Source: an uncultured Endomicrobiia bacterium (GTDB taxonomy: Bacteria > Elusimicrobiota > Endomicrobiia > DTEH01). From it: 64,000 bases of DNA. Below the pieces are notes generated by a model. It worked only from the letters and a program-made list of their open reading frames with translations. It was not told the DNA's origin and ran no database searches. The translations under genes were made by a program, and so were the position numbers. The number at the start of each line of letters is the position of its first letter. Position 1 is the stretch's first letter. The stretch is taken from contig CALDDQ010000001.1 in assembly GCA_937936785.1 (NCBI GenBank), positions 1 through 64,000 of the forward strand, given 5' to 3'. Positions 34,464 through 43,757 of this stretch are shown here, in pieces.

Positions 34464-35744
34464 ATGCCAAAAGATGAAATATATTGTGGGTTAGATATAG
34501 GTTCAGGTAGGATAACTGTTGTTTTAGGTAAATATAATGAAGAAACAGATGAAATAGAAGTTTTAGCAGGGAAACAATCTATAGATAGAGATGCTTTTAC
34601 AGCAGGAGTGGTAAAAGATGTTGAGAAAGCTAGTAATATAATTTCAGAAACTATAAATGAAGTAGAAGAATCTGCCAAAACTAATAAGACTAACATTATT
34701 GTTGGTGTTCGTGGAAGGTTTGTTCAGACATATGATATCAAAGCTCAAATACCAATAACTTCTGCAGATAAAACTATTACTGTTGAGGACCAAGAAAAAG
34801 TTGAAGATTTAGCTGTGAAAAGTCTAAGAATATCTTCTGAACGGGAAATTATAGATGTAATTCCTAAAGATTATATTATAGATGGACAACCTGGTATAAA
34901 CAATCCTGTAGGCATGGAAGGTAGTATGTTAGAAATTGATGCACATGTAGTTGTTGCATATTCAACTTTTTTACGTAACATAGAACGTACCCTGGCGAAT
35001 GCGAACTATGCACCAGAAAAAATTATATATTCATTAATACCAGTAAGTGAAATAGTTACAGAAAGTGAAGAAAGAAAGCTTGGGACTTTAGTAATAGATT
35101 TCAATGGTCAAACTATTGGTGCAGTAATTTATAATGATGGATATATTAAATACAGTAAAGAATTCTATGATAACGAAATAGATATTGGAAGTGATATGAT
35201 AACACGAGATATTTCTTCTTATTATAAAACCTCTTGGAACATTGCAGAAAATATTAAACAACAATATGGAATAGCAAAACCATCTTTGGTCAAAAAAGAT
35301 GAACAGATAGAAATTCCTTCCAGAGATGGTAAAACAATGAAAACTACCAATAGAAAAGGATTATCACAAGTGATAGCAGCACGGTTGGAAGATTTGTTTG
35401 TATCCAGAGTTATACCTGATCTAAAAAATACAAATTTGTTAGAAATAGTTTTACGTTCCGGTGATATAGTTTTAACTGGTGGTGGTGCAAATATGTCTGG
35501 TATAATTAATGCTATTGAAGATTTATTTTCTCACGAATGTGGTATTGAAGTTGAGGCTAGAATTGGAACTGTAGGTTTAGAAACTGGGATTGTCGGTCCT
35601 GAAGATATAATTTCGAATTTTTCATATACAACAGCAATAAGTTTGATAAAATATGAAATTACACATATGCGAAGGAATATGTTTACAAAACGTGGTTCGA
35701 GAAAAACTAATATATTTAAAAAATTATGGGACTTATTTGAATAA
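34464..35744 (+). CDS. ftsA: Cell division protein FtsA
   Basis: 426 residues from ATG 34464, with GAGG upstream; the in-frame GTG at 34449 overlaps that site. FtsA is an actin-like ATPase that tethers FtsZ to the membrane. Landmarks: phosphate-1 YCGLDIGSGRITVVLG, the SHS2-type 1C domain (GVVKDVEKASNIISETIN, FVQTYDIKAQIPI, EREIIDVIPKDYIIDG), phosphate-2 LVIDFNGQTIGAVIY, the adenosine loop IVLTGGGANMSGI, and a C-terminal amphipathic helix NIFKKLWDLFE that fits the membrane-targeting sequence. FtsZ follows 12 bases later. Confidence 0.96.
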   Translation: MPKDEIYCGLDIGSGRITVVLGKYNEETDEIEVLAGKQSIDRDAFTAGVVKDVEKASNIISETINEVEESAKTNKTNIIVGVRGRFVQTYDIKAQIPITSADKTITVEDQEKVEDLAVKSLRISSEREIIDVIPKDYIIDGQPGINNPVGMEGSMLEIDAHVVVAYSTFLRNIERTLANANYAPEKIIYSLIPVSEIVTESEERKLGTLVIDFNGQTIGAVIYNDGYIKYSKEFYDNEIDIGSDMITRDISSYYKTSWNIAENIKQQYGIAKPSLVKKDEQIEIPSRDGKTMKTTNRKGLSQVIAARLEDLFVSRVIPDLKNTNLLEIVLRSGDIVLTGGGANMSGIINAIEDLFSHECGIEVEARIGTVGLETGIVGPEDIISNFSYTTAISLIKYEITHMRRNMFTKRGSRKTNIFKKLWDLFE

Positions 35745-35756
35745 TTAAATAATATT

Positions 35757-36866
35757 ATGAACAATACTATAATAAATCCTGTAAAAATAAAAATTATTGG
35801 AGTAGGAGGAGGTGGCGGTAATGCAGTAAACAGGATGATTTCTTCAGGACTTATTGATGCGAATGGAGTTGAGTTTATAACAATGAACACTGATGTGCAA
35901 GCATTGAGAAATTCTTCTTCACATATAACAATACAGTTGGGAGTAAAAACTACCAAAGGACAAGGTTCAGGTGGAGATCCAAAGATAGGTCAAGCTTCAG
36001 CAGAAGAATCTATAGAAATTATTAAGGAACTCTTATCAAATACTGATCTTGTATTTCTAACTTGTGGAATGGGTGGTGGAACAGGAACAGGTGCAACACC
36101 TGTTATTGCGAAAGTGGCAAAATCGTTAGGTGTTCTAACTGTAGGTATTGTAACAAAACCGTTTAGTAAATTGGAAGGAAAAGACCGAACACATAAAGCA
36201 GAACTTGGAATTACAGAACTTAGAAAGTATGTAGATGCTTTACTTGTGATTCAAAATGATAGGTTTTTAGAAATATATCCTGATGTAAGTTTTTTGGATA
36301 TATTATGTCGGTTTTCTGATGATGTGATTTATAAGGCAGTATTAAGTATATGGAATGTTGTAACAAGACCTGGTCATGTAAATGTAGATTTTGCTGATGC
36401 GAAATCAGTTTTAAAGGATGCTGGAGATATAATAATGACAGTAGGTTCTATTGATGAAGATACGGAAAATAAAGTTATAAAAACAATAAAAAAAGCATTA
36501 AATAATCCTTTGATTGAGAATATTTCAATTGAAGGAGCTAGAAAATTATTAGTAAACATATGTGGAGTAGACATTGTAGCAAGTGATATGAAAATGGTAG
36601 GAGAATTTTTGTCACAAACAATTGCTCCTGATGCACATGTTTTTGTTGGGTATGTCCCAGATCCTAGTTATGGTAAAAAGGTAGAAATTACACTTATAGC
36701 GAGCGGATTTCCAACAACTGTTAAACAGCGTAAAAATATTAAAAAACGACGAGAAGATAATAGAAGTATAGACAACTTAAATATTTCTGCAATTAATACT
36801 GGGAACAATAATATTGATATTAGTAAAATACCTGCTATAGAACGTGGGTTAAGAATTTTGAAATAA
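35757..36866 (+). CDS. ftsZ: Cell division protein FtsZ
   Basis: 369 residues. It is the tubulin-like GTPase forming the division ring. Motifs: GVGGGGGNAVNRMI, NTDVQALRNS, the tubulin signature GMGGGTGTGATPVIA, the synergy loop NVDFADAKSVL that completes the active site of the next subunit, and a C-terminal peptide (ISKIPAIERGLRIL) resembling the conserved FtsA-binding tail. The linker between core and tail is short (about 30 residues). It is followed by pilT after three bases. Confidence 0.97.
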   Translation: MNNTIINPVKIKIIGVGGGGGNAVNRMISSGLIDANGVEFITMNTDVQALRNSSSHITIQLGVKTTKGQGSGGDPKIGQASAEESIEIIKELLSNTDLVFLTCGMGGGTGTGATPVIAKVAKSLGVLTVGIVTKPFSKLEGKDRTHKAELGITELRKYVDALLVIQNDRFLEIYPDVSFLDILCRFSDDVIYKAVLSIWNVVTRPGHVNVDFADAKSVLKDAGDIIMTVGSIDEDTENKVIKTIKKALNNPLIENISIEGARKLLVNICGVDIVASDMKMVGEFLSQTIAPDAHVFVGYVPDPSYGKKVEITLIASGFPTTVKQRKNIKKRREDNRSIDNLNISAINTGNNNIDISKIPAIERGLRILK

Positions 36867-36869
36867 AAA

Positions 36870-37997
36870 ATGAAACAAGATTTAGATAAGTTAAACAATA
36901 TTTTAGAAAAATTTATACAAAATGGTGGTAGTGATTTACATCTTCGTTCAAATGCAGTGCCTTATATAAGAGTCAAAAATAAATTAATACCTTTAGATGA
37001 TAAAATTTTTTCTGAACAAGAAGTTTTCAACTTTGCATATATAATGATGACTGAAGAACAAAAAAAACAGTTTGAAACAAAAAAAGAATGTGATTTAGCA
37101 TATGATTTTAATGAAATTTCAAGGTTAAGAGTGAATGTTTTTTATCAGAGAGGTATTGTAAACATAGCAATAAGATATATACCTAAAATTATTCCCAAAA
37201 AAGAACAATTAAATTTACCTGATATTGTATACAAATTAGCAGAAAATACTCGTGGATTATTGTTAGTTACAGGACCTGCAGGTTCTGGAAAATCTACTAC
37301 TTTGGCAAGTTTAATTGATCATATAAATACTGTTCGTTCAGCACATATTATTACAATTGAAGATCCAATAGAATTTGTTCATAAAGAAAACAAATCAATA
37401 ATAGCGCAGCGCGAAATTGGAATTGATACTTTAAGTTTCCCTGATGCGTTAAGACATGTAGTACGACAAAATCCAGATGTTATTTTAATTGGCGAAATGC
37501 GTGATTTAGAAACTATGCAAGCAGCACTTACTGCAGCACAATTAGGACACTTTGTATTGTCAACTTTACATACAATAGATGCTGTTCAAACAATAAATCG
37601 AATTATAGATTTGTTTCCACCACATCAACAAGAACAAGTAAGATTACAGTTAGCAGATACTTTAAAAGGTATAATTGCACAAAGATTGGTCCCATTAAAA
37701 TCTGCAGAAGGATTAATTCCTGCAGTGGAAGTTTTAGTTGCAACACCATCTATAAAAAAATCTATTGAAGAAAAAAATTTTTCAGATATAGTTTCAAATA
37801 TGAAACAAGGGAAATTTTATGGTATGCAAACTTTTAATCAAGCATTGTTAGAATTATACAAAAAAGATAAAATAGCCATAAATGATGCTTTGCAATCAGC
37901 TACAAGCCCAGAAGATTTGATGCTTGCAATAAAGGGTATAGAAGGAACTTCGACATGTTCACCAACACAGTTGTTTGAACGATTTGAAAAAAAATAG
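36870..37997 (+). CDS. pilT: Type IV pilus retraction ATPase PilT
   Basis: 375 residues, standard for PilT. It is a hexameric ATPase that powers pilus retraction in twitching and DNA uptake. N-terminal PAS-like region (GGSDLHLRSNAVPYIRV), Walker A TGPAGSGKST at about residues 134-143, ITIEDPIEFVH (Asp box), the Walker B region VILIGEMRDLETM, His box GHFVLSTLHTIDA, and C-terminal MQTFNQAL as in PilT. No other pilus gene is in the window. Its place directly behind ftsZ suggests cotranscription with division genes. Confidence 0.93.
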   Translation: MKQDLDKLNNILEKFIQNGGSDLHLRSNAVPYIRVKNKLIPLDDKIFSEQEVFNFAYIMMTEEQKKQFETKKECDLAYDFNEISRLRVNVFYQRGIVNIAIRYIPKIIPKKEQLNLPDIVYKLAENTRGLLLVTGPAGSGKSTTLASLIDHINTVRSAHIITIEDPIEFVHKENKSIIAQREIGIDTLSFPDALRHVVRQNPDVILIGEMRDLETMQAALTAAQLGHFVLSTLHTIDAVQTINRIIDLFPPHQQEQVRLQLADTLKGIIAQRLVPLKSAEGLIPAVEVLVATPSIKKSIEEKNFSDIVSNMKQGKFYGMQTFNQALLELYKKDKIAINDALQSATSPEDLMLAIKGIEGTSTCSPTQLFERFEKK

Positions 37998-38009
37998 TTC
38001 TTATCTATT

Positions 38010-38708
38010 ATGTGGAAATCAAAGAATAATATTTTATTATTTGAAAACAAAAAATTCTTAATTATTACCACAACAAAAAAAATTTTTTGTAACAAAAACA
38101 ATTTAATTAAAGTTTTAAGAAAAATAAATATTAATAAAAATTATACTATTCTTGTTTGTGAACAAGTTCATGGAAATAAAATTAAGTTTGTCTCAAAAAC
38201 TAATTCAATTAAAAAATTAGAATATAAAATTTCATTTTATAAAAATGTTGATGGTATTGTTACTGATAATATTAACAATTTAATTTGTATCTTTACTGCA
38301 GATTGTGTCCCGCTATTTGTTTTTAACGAAGAAAAAAGTATTTTTGGGCTAATACATGTGGGTAGAAAAGGTGTATTGTCTGGTATAGTAGAAAAATTAT
38401 TAACAAAAATTGAAAAATATGAAATAAGAAATTTTAAGTTTGTTTTGGGTCCACATATATGTGAAAAATGTTATAAAGTTGATGTTGGTTGTGTTAAAAA
38501 TGCATTATTTGGATTTGATAATCAGAAAAATATGTTCTCTTTAGAAAAAGAGATTTTAGGACGGTTAATAAAAAGAGGAGTTAATAAAAAACAAGTAATT
38601 AAAACTAAATACTGTACAAGTCATAACTATTCAAAATTTTATTCTTATCGCAGAGGTGATAAAGAAAAACGGCTTGTGTCATTGATCTTGAAGAAAATCA
38701 AATATTAA
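38010..38708 (+). CDS. pgeF: YfiH/PgeF-type laccase-domain protein
   Basis: 232 residues. Family members (YlmD, YfiH, PgeF) are described as purine nucleoside phosphorylases or peptidoglycan editing factors that remove wrongly incorporated amino acids from UDP-MurNAc precursors. Visible motifs are VHGNKIKFV, the ADCVP Cys, FGLIHVGRKGVLSGIV (the usual HAGWRG-like site, here HVGRKG), GPHICEKCYKVD, and a C-terminal YSYRRGDK. The zinc site should be formed by the His and Cys of those motifs. It follows pilT closely. The link to peptidoglycan fits the mur genes nearby. Confidence 0.85.
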   Translation: MWKSKNNILLFENKKFLIITTTKKIFCNKNNLIKVLRKININKNYTILVCEQVHGNKIKFVSKTNSIKKLEYKISFYKNVDGIVTDNINNLICIFTADCVPLFVFNEEKSIFGLIHVGRKGVLSGIVEKLLTKIEKYEIRNFKFVLGPHICEKCYKVDVGCVKNALFGFDNQKNMFSLEKEILGRLIKRGVNKKQVIKTKYCTSHNYSKFYSYRRGDKEKRLVSLILKKIKY

Positions 38709-38711
38709 AAA

Positions 38712-39008
38712 ATGAAGAATATTGAAACTGAAAAAAAGATAGTTAGTCTTATGATTAAGTATTATTGTAAAATAAAACATAAAAGAAAAATGTCAGATTT
38801 ATGCACAATTTGTAATGAACTAATAGAATATTCTTTGAAAAAACTTAGTTTGTGCAGATACGGTGATAATAAACCACAATGTAATAAATGTAGTATACAT
38901 TGTTATTCAGCAGATAAAAGAATACAAATAAAAGATGTAATGAAAACTGTTGGTCCGATTATGTTAATTTTTCATCCAATAAAAACTTTACGCCATTTTT
39001 TTAAGTAA
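38712..39008 (+). CDS. Nitrous-oxide-stimulated-promoter family protein (PF11756-like)
   Basis: 98 residues, four bases after the previous gene. It is Cys-rich: CTICNELIEYS and the CNKCSIHCYSADKR pattern, with the final PIMLIFHPIKTLRHF helix. This matches my recollection of the PF11756 family (named from a nitrous-oxide-stimulated promoter region); the Cys residues suggest a metal site. Function is not known. It precedes a YbaN-like gene. Confidence 0.8.
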   Translation: MKNIETEKKIVSLMIKYYCKIKHKRKMSDLCTICNELIEYSLKKLSLCRYGDNKPQCNKCSIHCYSADKRIQIKDVMKTVGPIMLIFHPIKTLRHFFK

Positions 39009-39046
39009 TATAATAAAATTTTGATAAATAATTTTTTTAAAGTATA

Positions 39047-39427
39047 ATGAATTTAATAAAAAAATTTTTACTAATTACAATAGGTTATGTTTCAATTGGA
39101 TTAGGAATTTTAGGAATTTTTTTACCTTTGTTACCTACAACACCATTTGTTTTACTTGCAGGATATTGTTTTTTGAAAAGTTCTAATCGTCTGTATATGT
39201 GGATTATAACTCATAAAATTTTTGGAAAATATATCTATAATTATATGCATCATAGAACAATTACATTAAAAACAAAAATTACTTCTATTTTATTGTTGTG
39301 GATAAGCATAATTACTTCATTATTTTTTGTTAAAAATTTATTAGTAAAAATTCTATTAATTTTTGTAGCTATTGGAGTAACAATACATTTATTTTTATTA
39401 AAAACATTTGATTTGAAAAAAAAATGA
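39047..39427 (+). CDS. YbaN-type small membrane protein (DUF454)
   Basis: 126 residues with three to four membrane helices. Strong family motif IGLGILGIFLPLLPTTPFVLLAGYCF near the N-terminus (given here in two parts: GLGILGIFLPLLPTTPF, then VLLAGYCFLKSS), followed by KIFGKYIYNY and two further helices. The biochemical role of the family is unknown. It ends the run that begins with pgeF. Confidence 0.9.
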   Translation: MNLIKKFLLITIGYVSIGLGILGIFLPLLPTTPFVLLAGYCFLKSSNRLYMWIITHKIFGKYIYNYMHHRTITLKTKITSILLLWISIITSLFFVKNLLVKILLIFVAIGVTIHLFLLKTFDLKKK

Positions 39428-39459
39428 TATAATTTATGACACAGAAATATCTAACAACT

Positions 39460-39485
39460 AACAAAAATTTATTTTTGTTTTTTTT
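39460..39485 (+). terminator. Possible AT-only terminator
   Basis: Nine-base arms AACAAAAAT (39460-39468) and ATTTTTGTT (39471-39479) with a tiny loop, running into T to 39485. The stem has one G-C pair only, so strength is doubtful, but it sits in the 198-base gap after the YbaN-like gene, where a terminator is expected. Confidence 0.4.
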
Positions 39486-39571
39486 CAAATTATTATTACA
39501 AAAACCGTTGTAAAAATAAACTTATTTTAGTATAATTTTTTAGTTAATTTTTATTAAATAAAAATGTTATT

Positions 39572-39599
39572 TTGTGTATTTTAAACAATTTGTTATTAT
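39572..39599 (+). promoter_or_regulatory. Possible promoter for the aromatic operon
   Basis: TTGTGT at 39572-39577, a 16-base spacer and TATTAT at 39594-39599, ending 26 bases before pheA. The -35 is weak. No leader peptide rich in Phe or Tyr is seen in the 198-base gap. Confidence 0.3.
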
Positions 39600-39625
39600 T
39601 AAAAAGTTAATTATGAGAGGTAAAA

Positions 39626-40693
39626 ATGGATACTTTAAAAATTCTACGAAATAAAATTAATTACATAGATATAAAAATATTAAATTTATTAAACCAAAGA
39701 GCAATGATTGCAAAAAAAATTGGAGAAATAAAAAAAAATAATGGTGACTATATCTATTCACCCGGGAGAGAAAAAGCTGTAATTAATCGGATAATGTCGT
39801 TAAATAAAGGTCCAATAAAAAATAATGAAATAAAAGACATTTTTATTAACATAATGCAAGCATGCCGTATTCAACAAAAAGTTTTGTCAATAGCATACTT
39901 TGGTGCAGAAGCTTCCTATACACATCTCGCTGCACTAAAAATTTTTGGTTCTGGGAATAAATTTGTTTCAAAAGATACTATAACAGATGTTTTTTATGAT
40001 ATAGAAAAAGATATTATAGAGTTCGGTGTTGTGCCAGTAGAAAACACTACTGAAGGTGTTGTTTCACATACTTTAGATATGTTCTTGGAAACTAATTTGT
40101 ATATATGTGGTGAATTAAACATGAAAATATCACATTGTTTGGTTTCTAGATTAAAAGATATTAAAAAAATTAAAACTATATATTCTCATCCTCAAGCAAT
40201 TGCGCAGTGTAGAAATTATCTATACAAAAATTTTAAATTTGTAAAAATTATTGAATCGTCGTCAACATCACAAGCAGCAAAACTTGCTAAAAAAGATAAA
40301 TATTCTGCCGCTATATCATCAGAAGTGGCAGCAAAAATTTATGACTTGAACATAATTTCTAAAAACATTGAAGATTTAGATGAAAATTATACAAGGTTTA
40401 TTGTTATAGGAAAACATTTAGCAGAGCATTCTGGTAGTGATAAAACTTCAATTGCATTTACTTTAAAAGACAAATCTGGAATTCTACATGATGCATTAAC
40501 ACCGTTTAAAAAATATAAAATTAATTTATCTAAAATAGAATCTCGGCCATATAAAAAACATCCTTGGGAATATGTTTTTTTTGTAGATTTTGTTGGGCAT
40601 ATAAAGGAAAAAAAAGTCTTATGTGCAATAAAAGAATTAAACGATATGTGTACTTATTATAAATTTTTAGGTTCATATCCATCAGCTAAATAG
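39626..40693 (+). CDS. pheA: Bifunctional chorismate mutase / prephenate dehydratase
   Basis: 355 residues, preceded by AGAGGTAAAA. Residues 1-80 are an AroQ-type chorismate mutase (LRNKINYIDIKILNLLNQRAMIAKKIGEIK; quoted in parts: RNKINYIDIKIL, RAMIAKKIGEIK). Then comes the prephenate dehydratase (AYFGAEASYTHLAA, FGVVPVENTTEGVVS, SHPQAIAQC, AAISSEVAAKIY) and a C-terminal ACT domain that senses Phe (GILHDALTPFKKYKINLSKIESRP, i.e. LHDALTPF and NLSKIESRP). It turns chorismate into phenylpyruvate with feedback control by phenylalanine. Confidence 0.96.
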   Translation: MDTLKILRNKINYIDIKILNLLNQRAMIAKKIGEIKKNNGDYIYSPGREKAVINRIMSLNKGPIKNNEIKDIFINIMQACRIQQKVLSIAYFGAEASYTHLAALKIFGSGNKFVSKDTITDVFYDIEKDIIEFGVVPVENTTEGVVSHTLDMFLETNLYICGELNMKISHCLVSRLKDIKKIKTIYSHPQAIAQCRNYLYKNFKFVKIIESSSTSQAAKLAKKDKYSAAISSEVAAKIYDLNIISKNIEDLDENYTRFIVIGKHLAEHSGSDKTSIAFTLKDKSGILHDALTPFKKYKINLSKIESRPYKKHPWEYVFFVDFVGHIKEKKVLCAIKELNDMCTYYKFLGSYPSAK

Positions 40694-40736
40694 TAATGTA
40701 ATAAAATTTTTTCTATGAAAAACTGGAGTTTTTAAA

Positions 40737-41870
40737 ATGAAACAAAATAGTTTTCCTTTACCAAAATCAAGGCAAGAAATACGCAGTTTTGAACCATATA
40801 TACCAGGTAAATCTATTGACGAAATTAAAAAAAAATATAATTTAAAATCAGTTATAAAACTAGCTTCCAACGAAAATCCATTAGGTAGTTCAAAAAAAAT
40901 AGTAAAAAATATTAATTCAATAGCAAAAAATATTTATCGTTATCCAGAAAGTTCAAGTTTAATTTTAAGAAAAAAAATTGCTCAAAGATATAATGTTAAA
41001 ATAGAACAAGTCATAATCGGTTGCGGAACAGATGAATTGATAGAAATTATTGCTAAAACTTATTTGTCGAAAGAAGATAATATTGTAGTCTCAAAGCATG
41101 CTTTTATTAGATATAAAATGTCAGGTGAACTTATGGGATGTAGTGTTATAGAAGTACCAATGAAAAATTTTACTCATGATCTGTATTCTATGTCAGGATA
41201 TGTAAATAATAGAACAAAAATAATTTTTATAGCAAATCCTAATAATCCGACTGGAACATATAATACTCACAAGGATATTTTACAATTTTTATCAATTTTA
41301 TTTAAAAAAAATTTTTATCCAATAGTTGTGATAGATGAAGCATACTATGAATATGCTATTAGAGAAAAAAATTATGCAGATAGTTTAAAATTGTTAAAGT
41401 ATTACCCGAACATTATAATTTTGAGGACATTTTCAAAAGTTTACGGATTAGCAGGATTACGTGTGGGATATGGTATTTCCAGAAAAGAAATAATTAGTGA
41501 ACTTGACAGAGTTAGACCGCCATTTAATGTAACATCTTTTGGACAATATTTAGCCTCAAATGCTTTTGAAGACACAGCACATATAAAAAAATCTGTAAAT
41601 TTGGTTATAAGAGAAAAAGAATTTTTGTACCAACAATTAGAAATAATGGGATTAAATTATGTTAAAACAGCAGGAAATTTTATTTTAGTAAATGTTACAC
41701 CATACAGAGGAAAACAAATTTTTTTGGAATTACTAAAGTTAGGTATAATTGTTCGTGCAATGGATGAATACGAACTACCGTATCATTTTCGTGTAACTAT
41801 TAGTACACATAAAGAAAATATAGCGTTTTTAAATTCTTTAGAAAAAGTTTTAAAGAAAATACAAATATAA
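40737..41870 (+). CDS. hisC: HisC-family aminotransferase (histidinol-phosphate or aromatic)
   Basis: 377 residues, PLP fold type I. Motifs: IKLASNENPLGSS, YRYPESSS, GCGTDELIEII, ANPNNPTGT, VVIDEAYYEY and the PLP-lysine region RTFSKVYGLAGLRVGYG. These are HisC family features. The gene lies inside a Phe/Tyr biosynthesis operon and no his genes are nearby, so it may act mainly on phenylpyruvate and hydroxyphenylpyruvate (aromatic aminotransferase), or on both kinds of substrate. Sequence alone cannot decide this. Confidence 0.88.
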   Translation: MKQNSFPLPKSRQEIRSFEPYIPGKSIDEIKKKYNLKSVIKLASNENPLGSSKKIVKNINSIAKNIYRYPESSSLILRKKIAQRYNVKIEQVIIGCGTDELIEIIAKTYLSKEDNIVVSKHAFIRYKMSGELMGCSVIEVPMKNFTHDLYSMSGYVNNRTKIIFIANPNNPTGTYNTHKDILQFLSILFKKNFYPIVVIDEAYYEYAIREKNYADSLKLLKYYPNIIILRTFSKVYGLAGLRVGYGISRKEIISELDRVRPPFNVTSFGQYLASNAFEDTAHIKKSVNLVIREKEFLYQQLEIMGLNYVKTAGNFILVNVTPYRGKQIFLELLKLGIIVRAMDEYELPYHFRVTISTHKENIAFLNSLEKVLKKIQI

Positions 41871-41900
41871 TTTTATAAAATTATTTAATTGGAGAAAAAA

Positions 41901-42914
41901 ATGATTTTAGTAATAAACAACAAAATCTCAGAAGAACAGTTTAATAATATAATAAACAAAATTAAAGAATTAGGTTTTAAACCTCACATATCTCGTGGAG
42001 TGAAAAAGACTGTTGTTGGCATGATTGGGGAACAAGCAGAAAGGTATGAAGAATTGTTTGAATCAATGGAAGGTGTAGAACATATCTCTGAAATAGAGAA
42101 ACCATTTAAACTTGCTAGCCGTGAGTTCAAAGAAGAAAATACTGTTATAAAAATTAATAATATAGAAATTGGTTCTAATAATGTGGTTATAATCGCAGGT
42201 CCTTGTGCTGTAGAAACAAAGGAGAGTATAGTAGAAATTGCAAAACTTGTAAAATCTGCGGGGGCACACTTTTTACGAGGAGGAGCTTACAAACCAAGAA
42301 CATCACCATATTCGTTTCAAGGCCTAGGGGAAGAAGGATTAAAATATCTGCAAGAAGCTAAAAATATTACAGGGTTAGGAATAGTAACAGAAGTAATGAG
42401 TATGGAACAAATTCCAATAATATTAAATTATGCTGACATTGTTCAAATAGGAGCAAGAAATATTCAAAATTTTGATTTGTTGAAAGAAGTTGGAAAAATT
42501 AATAAACCAGTACTATTAAAACGTGGGATGGCAACAACTGTAAAAGAACTCTTAATGTCAGCAGAATATATTATGTCTCAAGGAAATTATAATGTAATTT
42601 TATGTGAGCGAGGAATAAGAACATTTGAAGATTCAACTAGATTTACACTAGATTTAAATGCAATACCTGTTATAAAAAGTTTGTCTCACTTGCCTGTTAT
42701 AGTAGATCCGAGCCACGGTATAGGAATTAGAAATCATGTTCCAACAATGGCAAAAGCATCAGTTGTTGCAGGTGCAGATGGTCTAATAATTGAAGTGCAT
42801 ACAAATCCTGAAAAAGCATTGTCTGACGGAGCACAAAGTTTGTTACCAGAACAGTTTATAAAACTTATGCAAGAATTAAGAAAAATAGTTAATGTTATCG
42901 GAAGAGACATATAA
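41901..42914 (+). CDS. aroF: 3-deoxy-7-phosphoheptulonate (DAHP) synthase
   Basis: 337 residues from ATG 41901 with GGAGAAA upstream; the TTG at 41889 overlaps that site. An N-terminal ferredoxin-like regulatory domain (about residues 1-75: [20 protein letters not shown]) is followed by the class I beta KDSA-like TIM barrel: [71 protein letters not shown] and [13 protein letters not shown]. It condenses PEP with erythrose 4-phosphate, the first shikimate step. The N-terminal domain is usually the site of Phe/Tyr feedback. Confidence 0.96.
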   Translation: MILVINNKISEEQFNNIINKIKELGFKPHISRGVKKTVVGMIGEQAERYEELFESMEGVEHISEIEKPFKLASREFKEENTVIKINNIEIGSNNVVIIAGPCAVETKESIVEIAKLVKSAGAHFLRGGAYKPRTSPYSFQGLGEEGLKYLQEAKNITGLGIVTEVMSMEQIPIILNYADIVQIGARNIQNFDLLKEVGKINKPVLLKRGMATTVKELLMSAEYIMSQGNYNVILCERGIRTFEDSTRFTLDLNAIPVIKSLSHLPVIVDPSHGIGIRNHVPTMAKASVVAGADGLIIEVHTNPEKALSDGAQSLLPEQFIKLMQELRKIVNVIGRDI

Positions 42915-42917
42915 TCT

Positions 42918-43757
42918 ATGCCTGAATTTAAAAATATTGCAATTGTAGGACCAGGGCTTATTGGTGGTTCTATTGGATTAGTATTAAAAAACAAATTTAA
43001 TAATAAAATTAAAATAACTGGAATAGGACGCAATGTTGAACGGTTAAAACTTGCAAAAAAACTTAAAGCAATAGATGATTATTCTACTAACTTAATTTCA
43101 GGAATAAAAAATAAAGATCTTGTGATAATATGCACTCCAGTAGAACAAATTGTTGATATAATAAAAAAAATTGTGCCTTATATAGACAAGAATACTCTAA
43201 TTACTGATGTTGGTAGTGTTAAAGGATATATTTTAAGAGAGGTTAATAAATTAGTTTATAGTACTAATTATGGTAAAAACATAAATTTTATCGGTTCTCA
43301 TCCTATTGCTGGTTCTGATAAGACAGGAATAATTAATGCTCGTGCAGATCTTTTTAATAATTCTGTGTGTGTAATTTGTTATGAAAAAAATTTGTCTACA
43401 AAACAAATGTTGTTTAAATTAAAAAAATTTTGGCAAGAAACTAATTCTAAAACTGTATTATTAAACTATTTAGAACATGACAAAATTTTAGCTGCAACAA
43501 GTCATCTTTTACATATATTGGCATTTGTAATTGTAAAACAGATTACTAAAAGAAAAAAATATATCAATTTCGTTGGTGGAGCTTATAAAGATATGACACG
43601 GATTGCTAACTCTAGCCCAGAATTATGGAGCCAAATATGTAGTTTAAATAGTAAATTTATTAAAAAAGAGTTGGATATTTATATTAATTATCTTAAATAT
43701 GTAAAAAAAATAATTAATAAAAAAAATCTGTTAGAAAAATTTTTTGTAAAAAGATGA
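42918..43757 (+). CDS. tyrA: Prephenate (or arogenate) dehydrogenase
   Basis: 279 residues. It oxidatively decarboxylates prephenate towards tyrosine. N-terminal NAD-binding Rossmann motif IVGPGLIGGSIGLVLK, CTPVEQI, TDVGSVKGYI, the substrate segment GSHPIAGSDKTGIINA, the helical domain with HDKILAATSHLLHIL, and FVGGAYKDMTRIANSSPELW. No ACT domain follows, so feedback probably falls on the DAHP synthase instead. ATGA overlap with aroA. Confidence 0.95.
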   Translation: MPEFKNIAIVGPGLIGGSIGLVLKNKFNNKIKITGIGRNVERLKLAKKLKAIDDYSTNLISGIKNKDLVIICTPVEQIVDIIKKIVPYIDKNTLITDVGSVKGYILREVNKLVYSTNYGKNINFIGSHPIAGSDKTGIINARADLFNNSVCVICYEKNLSTKQMLFKLKKFWQETNSKTVLLNYLEHDKILAATSHLLHILAFVIVKQITKRKKYINFVGGAYKDMTRIANSSPELWSQICSLNSKFIKKELDIYINYLKYVKKIINKKNLLEKFFVKR

